8,333 nt of DNA, taken from a bacterium (GTDB taxonomy: Bacteria; Armatimonadota; HRBIN16). Below, piece after piece: positions 5,487 through 8,333 of this stretch; position 1 is the first letter of the stretch; the number at the start of each line of letters is the position of its first letter. The stretch is taken from contig JANWXG010000104.1 of assembly GCA_025057335.1 (NCBI GenBank), positions 1-8,333 of the forward strand. Reading direction: 5' to 3'. A model generated the notes under the pieces. The model worked only from the letters and a program-made list of their open reading frames with translations. It was not told the DNA's origin and ran no database searches. The position numbers and the translations under genes were made by a program.

Positions 5487-6959
5487 GTGCCGAGGGCGTG
5501 GCGCATACTGGCATGGGCGTTCTGGCTCGGTGTTGTCGGGGGGCGCATACTGGCGCAGACGGCAGAACCCGCTCCTCCCCTTCCGACCCTGCAGGCGCTG
5601 CGGTGGGAGGAAAGCGTGCTGTACATCGTCGCCTCGGGCAAGGTGACCTTCCACACCTTCACCTTGCGCGAACCGTTGCGCGTGGTGGTGGACATCTCGC
5701 CTTGCAGCCTGCCTTCAGAGCCGATTCAGCCAGAAGGGGACACGCCGACTGCGGTGGAGCGTTTACGCTGGGCGCAGTTTAAGGAGGGTGTCGTGCGCGT
5801 CGTGCTGGACTTGCGCAGCGACACGCAGTACGCGCTCTCCACAGACCCCAGCGGCGAGCAAGCCATGCTGGCGCTGGGTAGCGCTCCCGACCCACAGGGC
5901 GAACCGCCTCGCCTCGTCGCGCCTCCTGCGAAGCCTGCCGCGCCTCCCGCTGAGTTGATACAGATGGAGTGGGAGTCCAACGAGGAGGAGGCCCGCCTGC
6001 GTCTGCGCCTGAGCCGCAAGGTGGCAGTGCGCCTGCAACCGCATCGCGAGGGCTACCAGACGATACTGGAGCTGCCACAAGTGAAGCCGAGTGCTGCCCT
6101 GCCTGCCGATTGGAACGTGAAGCATCCGCTCATTGAGGAGGTGCAATTTTCGGGCGACGAGAAGGGCGTGCGTTCCGCGCTGCTCATCCGCACGACCCGT
6201 GCCGCCAGCCTCCGCGTGGAGTACGACAAGCAACAGCCCGTGATTACCCTGGCAATCAACCGTCCCCGCAACGCGCACGGCAAACTCTCCGAGAAGCATA
6301 TCGTCATCGACCCTGGACATGGCGGCAAGTCGCTAGGGGCAGTGGGACGCGAGAAAGATTCAGTGGTCTACGAGAAGGACATCAACCTCGCCATCGCCCG
6401 GCGGGTAAGGCAACTCCTACTGAAGGAGAAAGCCACAGTGACTATGACGCGCGAGGACGATAGCCACGTCGAGCTGTACGCCCGCCCGCAGCTGGCGAAC
6501 GACCTCGGAGCCGATTTCTTTATCAGCATCCACTGCGACTCCACGCCCAAGCCCAACTCCGCGAGCGGCACCACCACCTACTTCCACGCCTCCGACCCCG
6601 ACGGGCGGGCGCTGGCGCAGGCGATTCAGAAACATCTCGCCGCCGTCACGGGCTTGCCTAACCGCGGCGCGCGCAGCGACACCGCCATCTACCAGTCGGG
6701 CTTCGCGGTGTTGCGTCGCAGCAACATGCCTGCCGTGCTCATTGAGGTAGCGTACATCAACCACGACGTCGACCGCGCGAAGCTGAAAGACCCCAAGTTT
6801 CAGCAGAAGGTTGCGGAGGCGATTGTGGCAGGGCTCAGGGCATACGTGGAAGGGGAGCGAGAGGCTCAGACGGCGCAGCAACGGCGAGAAGTGGAAGTGC
6901 GTCCTGCCTCAGACAGAAGGGAAGAGGACATCCCTGTGCAAATGCCGGAGCAGCTGTGA
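5487..6959 (+). CDS. N-acetylmuramoyl-L-alanine amidase (AMIN + Amidase_3)
   Basis: A 490-residue exported protein. The start GTG 5487 has AAGGAGG (5473-5479) seven bases upstream. An adjacent GTG at 5484 is possible, and the open frame reaches a GTG at 5415 inside cutA, which would spoil the signal peptide. Order: signal peptide at about 1-23 (RILAWAFWLGVVGGRILA), an AMIN-like beta domain at about 36-130, a Pro/Ala linker with a second AMIN-like region at about 162-258, the Amidase_3 catalytic domain at about 270-455, and a charged tail. All zinc and catalytic residues are present: His278 in IDPGHGG, Glu296 in VYEKDINL, His349 in ISIHCDS and Glu420 in LIEVAYINH. The enzyme cuts the amide bond between N-acetylmuramic acid and the peptide stem, for cell separation or wall turnover, and the AMIN domain targets it to the envelope. 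Its stop codon abuts the ATG of the GerMN gene. Confidence 0.93.
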   Translation: MPRAWRILAWAFWLGVVGGRILAQTAEPAPPLPTLQALRWEESVLYIVASGKVTFHTFTLREPLRVVVDISPCSLPSEPIQPEGDTPTAVERLRWAQFKEGVVRVVLDLRSDTQYALSTDPSGEQAMLALGSAPDPQGEPPRLVAPPAKPAAPPAELIQMEWESNEEEARLRLRLSRKVAVRLQPHREGYQTILELPQVKPSAALPADWNVKHPLIEEVQFSGDEKGVRSALLIRTTRAASLRVEYDKQQPVITLAINRPRNAHGKLSEKHIVIDPGHGGKSLGAVGREKDSVVYEKDINLAIARRVRQLLLKEKATVTMTREDDSHVELYARPQLANDLGADFFISIHCDSTPKPNSASGTTTYFHASDPDGRALAQAIQKHLAAVTGLPNRGARSDTAIYQSGFAVLRRSNMPAVLIEVAYINHDVDRAKLKDPKFQQKVAEAIVAGLRAYVEGEREAQTAQQRREVEVRPASDRREEDIPVQMPEQL

Positions 6960-7463
6960 ATGAAGACAGTACTTCGGCTACTAGTGGTGTTGCTACTAGC
7001 GATACTGGCGTTTGGGGGAGGATACTGGTACGCCAGCCGTCGTCCCCAGCTGGCTCCCAGACCGACAGGCGTGACCACCAAGCCGTCGGTGGTGGTATAT
7101 GTGCCGCGTTTCGTAGACACGCGCACCGAGTGGGAGGCGAAGCCTGTGCCCGTTGGCGAGGGGGAGGACCCCTTGCGCGTCGCGCTGGAGCACCTGTTGA
7201 TTACCCGCGATACTCCCTTCCCGCAAGGCACGCGCCTGCTCGGTGTGAACGTCACGGAGGGAGTAGCGGAGGTCAACTTCAGCCGCGAGCTGATAGACAA
7301 CTTCCCTGGCGGCTCCACGACGGAAGCCTGGATAGTGGAGAGCTTACGTAAGACGCTAGCACAGTTCTCGGATGTGGAGCGGGCGCGTATCCTGGTGGAG
7401 GGGAAGCCGATAGACACCATCGGCGAGCATATCGACCTGAGCCAGCCTGTCGCTGTGAGATAG
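6960..7463 (+). CDS. GerMN domain-containing membrane-anchored protein
   Basis: A 167-residue protein whose ATG directly follows the TGA of the amidase (zero-base gap). GGAG at 6947-6950 lies inside the amidase gene, so translational coupling is likely. Residues 5-24 form one hydrophobic anchor (LRLLVVLLLAILAFGGGY) with no lipobox Cys, then a Pro-rich linker. Residues 43-160 form a single GerMN domain: VYVPRFVDTRTEW, PLRVALEHLL, a turn ending in GVNVTEGVAEVNFS, then the signature FPGGSTTEAWIVESLRKTL and VERARILVEGKPI. GerM of Bacillus, which has two such domains, acts in spore peptidoglycan synthesis and germination. In non-sporulating bacteria single-domain versions commonly neighbour Amidase_3 genes, as here, suggesting that this protein helps or positions the amidase. 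Spore formation should not be inferred from it. Confidence 0.88.
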   Translation: MKTVLRLLVVLLLAILAFGGGYWYASRRPQLAPRPTGVTTKPSVVVYVPRFVDTRTEWEAKPVPVGEGEDPLRVALEHLLITRDTPFPQGTRLLGVNVTEGVAEVNFSRELIDNFPGGSTTEAWIVESLRKTLAQFSDVERARILVEGKPIDTIGEHIDLSQPVAVR

Positions 7464-7515
7464 CAGCCGCAGGGGCAAAGTCTTTTCGTAACATGGTTTG
7501 ACCAGTCTTGCTGAA

Positions 7516-7586
7516 GGGGATTCTCGGAAGCCCCACCATTGAAATGGTGGGCTAGGTAGAAGGGAAACCAGCCTGCGCAGGTTCCC
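7516..7586 (+). repeat. Hairpin repeat, copy 1 of a 120-base direct pair
   Basis: The core 7532-7586 is 55 bases and differs from copy 2 at two positions. It contains hairpin 1, CCCACCATTGAAATGGTGGG (8-bp stem, TGAA loop), the linker CTAGGTAGAAG, and hairpin 2, AACCAGC-CTGC-GCAGGTT with one mismatch in the stem. Weaker likeness to copy 2 extends upstream to 7516 (GGGGATT). It starts 52 bases after the stop of the GerMN gene. No open frame explains it. Confidence 0.9.
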
Positions 7587-7590
7587 CACT

Positions 7591-7608
7591 CCGCGAAGGC
7601 GGTTTTTT
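7591..7608 (+). terminator. Terminator-like hairpin with T6 tract between the two repeat copies
   Basis: CCGC-GAAG-GCGG (7591-7602) is followed at once by six Ts (7603-7608). The stem is short, so it is a modest intrinsic terminator on its own, but it lies 128 bases after the GerMN stop and would end the cutA-amidase-GerMN unit. A similar hairpin with a changed stem lies between the repeat copies at 3835-4013 (ATCCG/CGGAT then TTTT). Confidence 0.5.
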
Positions 7609-7635
7609 CCAACCGTAACCCCTGATTTGAATCGT

Positions 7636-7706
7636 GGGGATTTTTAGATGTCCCACCATTGAAATGGTGGGCTAGGTAGAAGAGAAACCTGCCTGCGCAG
7701 GTTCCC
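7636..7706 (+). repeat. Hairpin repeat, copy 2 of a 120-base direct pair
   Basis: The core 7652-7706 matches copy 1 at 53 of 55 positions, offset by exactly 120 bases. Hairpin 1 is identical. Hairpin 2 here is perfect, AACCTGC-CTGC-GCAGGTT, where copy 1 has A in place of T in the left arm. The upstream flank 7636-7651 is partly shared with copy 1 (GGGGATT, then TCCC against CCCC). It ends 76 bases before the next gene. Confidence 0.9.
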
Positions 7707-7770
7707 GAATCTGCACGAAGCCCCTGCAGTGTCAGCCTAGCAGGCGGGAACTTTTCGCTAATTCCTTATC

Positions 7771-7776
7771 GATACT
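7771..7776 (+). promoter_or_regulatory. Possible -10 box for a leaderless transcript of the thioredoxin-like gene
   Basis: GATACT (4 of 6 to the -10 consensus) ends six bases before the ATG at 7783, so transcription would begin at or next to the start codon. No good -35 box is seen and no Shine-Dalgarno site precedes the ATG. Weak evidence. Confidence 0.25.
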
Positions 7777-7782
7777 AGAAGC

Positions 7783-8333
7783 ATGAACCGCGCCAGCGCT
7801 ATCAGCTACAAGCCGCTGTTCTGGCTTTCGGTAGCAGCAGGTCTGAGCCTGCTCGCGCTGACGCAACTACACCGTGAAACGCCTCAGGAGAGCGCCTCTA
7901 TGCCCGTGTATCAGCCATCTGTCAATGCACCGGAGTTTCCTGAAGGGCTGGAATGGTTGAACACCGACCGCCCCCTGCGCCTGAAAGACCTGCGCGGCAA
8001 AATCGTGATGCTCGACTTCTGGACGTATTGCTGCATCAACTGCATGCACATCATCCCCGACCTGAAGCGGCTGGAGCAGAAATACCCCAACGAACTGGTA
8101 GTTATCGGCGTGCACTCCGCCAAGTTCACCACCGAGAAGGAGACGGAAAACATTCGGCAGGCGATCCTGCGCTATCGTATCGAGCATCCTGTAGTGAACG
8201 ACCGCGATATGGTGGTGTGGAGCATGTATGGCGCGCGCGCCTGGCCTACTGTGGTGCTCATTGACCCGAACGGCAAAGTGGTAGGCGCGATGTCGGGAGA
8301 GGGCGTCTACGAGCCGTTTGACCGCGCCATTCA
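7783..8333 (+). CDS. NHLRC2-like thioredoxin-fold protein, N-terminal part (runs off the right edge)
   Basis: The first 183 residues are open to the window edge from ATG 7783. Residues 11-29 (PLFWLSVAAGLSLLALTQL) form a membrane anchor or signal sequence. The next in-frame ATG, at codon 40, would remove it. Residues about 48-175 are a redoxin/thioredoxin domain: LRLKDLRGKIVMLDFWTYCC around the active site, with Cys83, Cys84 and Cys87 as C-C-I-N-C (CxxC = Cys84/Cys87), then HIIPDLKRLEQKYP, VVIGVHSAKF, HPVVND and the cis-proline loop AWPTVVLIDPNGK at 153-165. The C-C-I-N-C site with GVHSAKF is characteristic of NHLRC2-type proteins, in which this domain precedes an NHL beta-propeller; that part would lie beyond the window. 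Likely an extracytoplasmic thiol-disulfide protein of unknown partner. The start lacks a Shine-Dalgarno site. Confidence 0.87.
   Translation, partial: MNRASAISYKPLFWLSVAAGLSLLALTQLHRETPQESASMPVYQPSVNAPEFPEGLEWLNTDRPLRLKDLRGKIVMLDFWTYCCINCMHIIPDLKRLEQKYPNELVVIGVHSAKFTTEKETENIRQAILRYRIEHPVVNDRDMVVWSMYGARAWPTVVLIDPNGKVVGAMSGEGVYEPFDRAI

Noticed and set aside
5090..5695. 201-residue minus-strand open frame over cutA and the amidase start
   Set aside because: Antisense shadow of two well-supported genes, with His/Arg-rich low-complexity composition.
5763..6320. 185-residue minus-strand open frame inside the amidase gene
   Set aside because: Antisense of the AMIN region, no recognisable motif, no ribosome site.
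6866..7612. 248-residue minus-strand open frame across GerMN and the first repeat
   Set aside because: Antisense of the GerMN gene and of repeat hairpins. Composition is Ser/Arg/Pro-rich and no domain is recognised.
7516..7706. CRISPR array
   Set aside because: Only two units, each holding several internal hairpins, with a 65-base spacer that itself resembles the spacer at another locus. No cas gene in the window.
7469..7727. GCAGGGGC / GCCCCTGC inverted repeat flanking the repeat pair, as possible transposon ends
   Set aside because: Eight bases at a distance of 250 bases is within chance expectation, and no target-site duplication is visible.

Overview
The window looks like a chromosomal segment of a moderately GC-rich bacterium with ordinary sigma-70 type promoters, clear Shine-Dalgarno sites and frequent GTG starts. 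The gene mix is a Tat-exported pectate-lyase-fold protein, a DUF1638 protein, GT39-type membrane glycosyltransferases, an AMIN/Amidase_3 cell-wall amidase followed by a GerMN lipoprotein-like protein, and an NHLRC2-type thioredoxin protein. It fits the Armatimonadota or a neighbouring hot-spring lineage, but that assignment is an inference from gene types only. No phage, plasmid, CRISPR or transposase gene is visible.

Layout. 1-291 (minus): start of a multi-spanning GT39/PMT-like glycosyltransferase that runs off the left edge. 359-1155 (plus): a near-consensus promoter and a DUF1638 gene. 1157-2461 (minus): a Tat-signal pectate-lyase-like beta-helix protein that converges on DUF1638 with one base between the stop codons. 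2541-3626 (minus): a broken GT39 glycosyltransferase with at least one frameshift and an apparent internal deletion. It still has a strong promoter at 3702-3730. 3627-4096 has no protein gene; it holds that promoter, a degenerate hairpin-repeat element (3835-4013, minus orientation) and the tRNA promoter. I see nothing in 3731-3834. 4097-4173: tRNA-Glu(CUC), then a 10-bp hairpin. 4211-4768 (minus): an isochorismatase-family cysteine hydrolase. 4769-5116: a divergent intergenic region with hairpins but no gene. 5117-7463 (plus): a probable operon of cutA, N-acetylmuramoyl-L-alanine amidase and a GerMN-domain protein. 7464-7782: a non-coding stretch dominated by two copies of a multi-hairpin repeat exactly 120 bases apart, with a terminator-like hairpin between them. 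7783-8333 (plus): the start of an NHLRC2-like thioredoxin-fold protein, cut by the right edge.

How the genes fit together. The amidase and GerMN proteins are envelope proteins whose stop and start codons abut, so they are probably translationally coupled and work together in peptidoglycan remodelling. cutA seems simply to be co-transcribed. The two GT39-like proteins and the exported beta-helix protein suggest surface polysaccharide metabolism, although one glycosyltransferase is now a pseudogene.

The least expected signal is the hairpin repeat. The 7516-7706 pair and the inverted, more divergent pair at 3835-4013 share a stem sequence with 21 of 26 matches, including a compensatory T-A/A-T swap. 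They also share a spacer hairpin followed by a T-rich run, and a period of about 120 bases. This looks like a dispersed, structurally conserved element (REP/MITE-like or a structured RNA) rather than chance.
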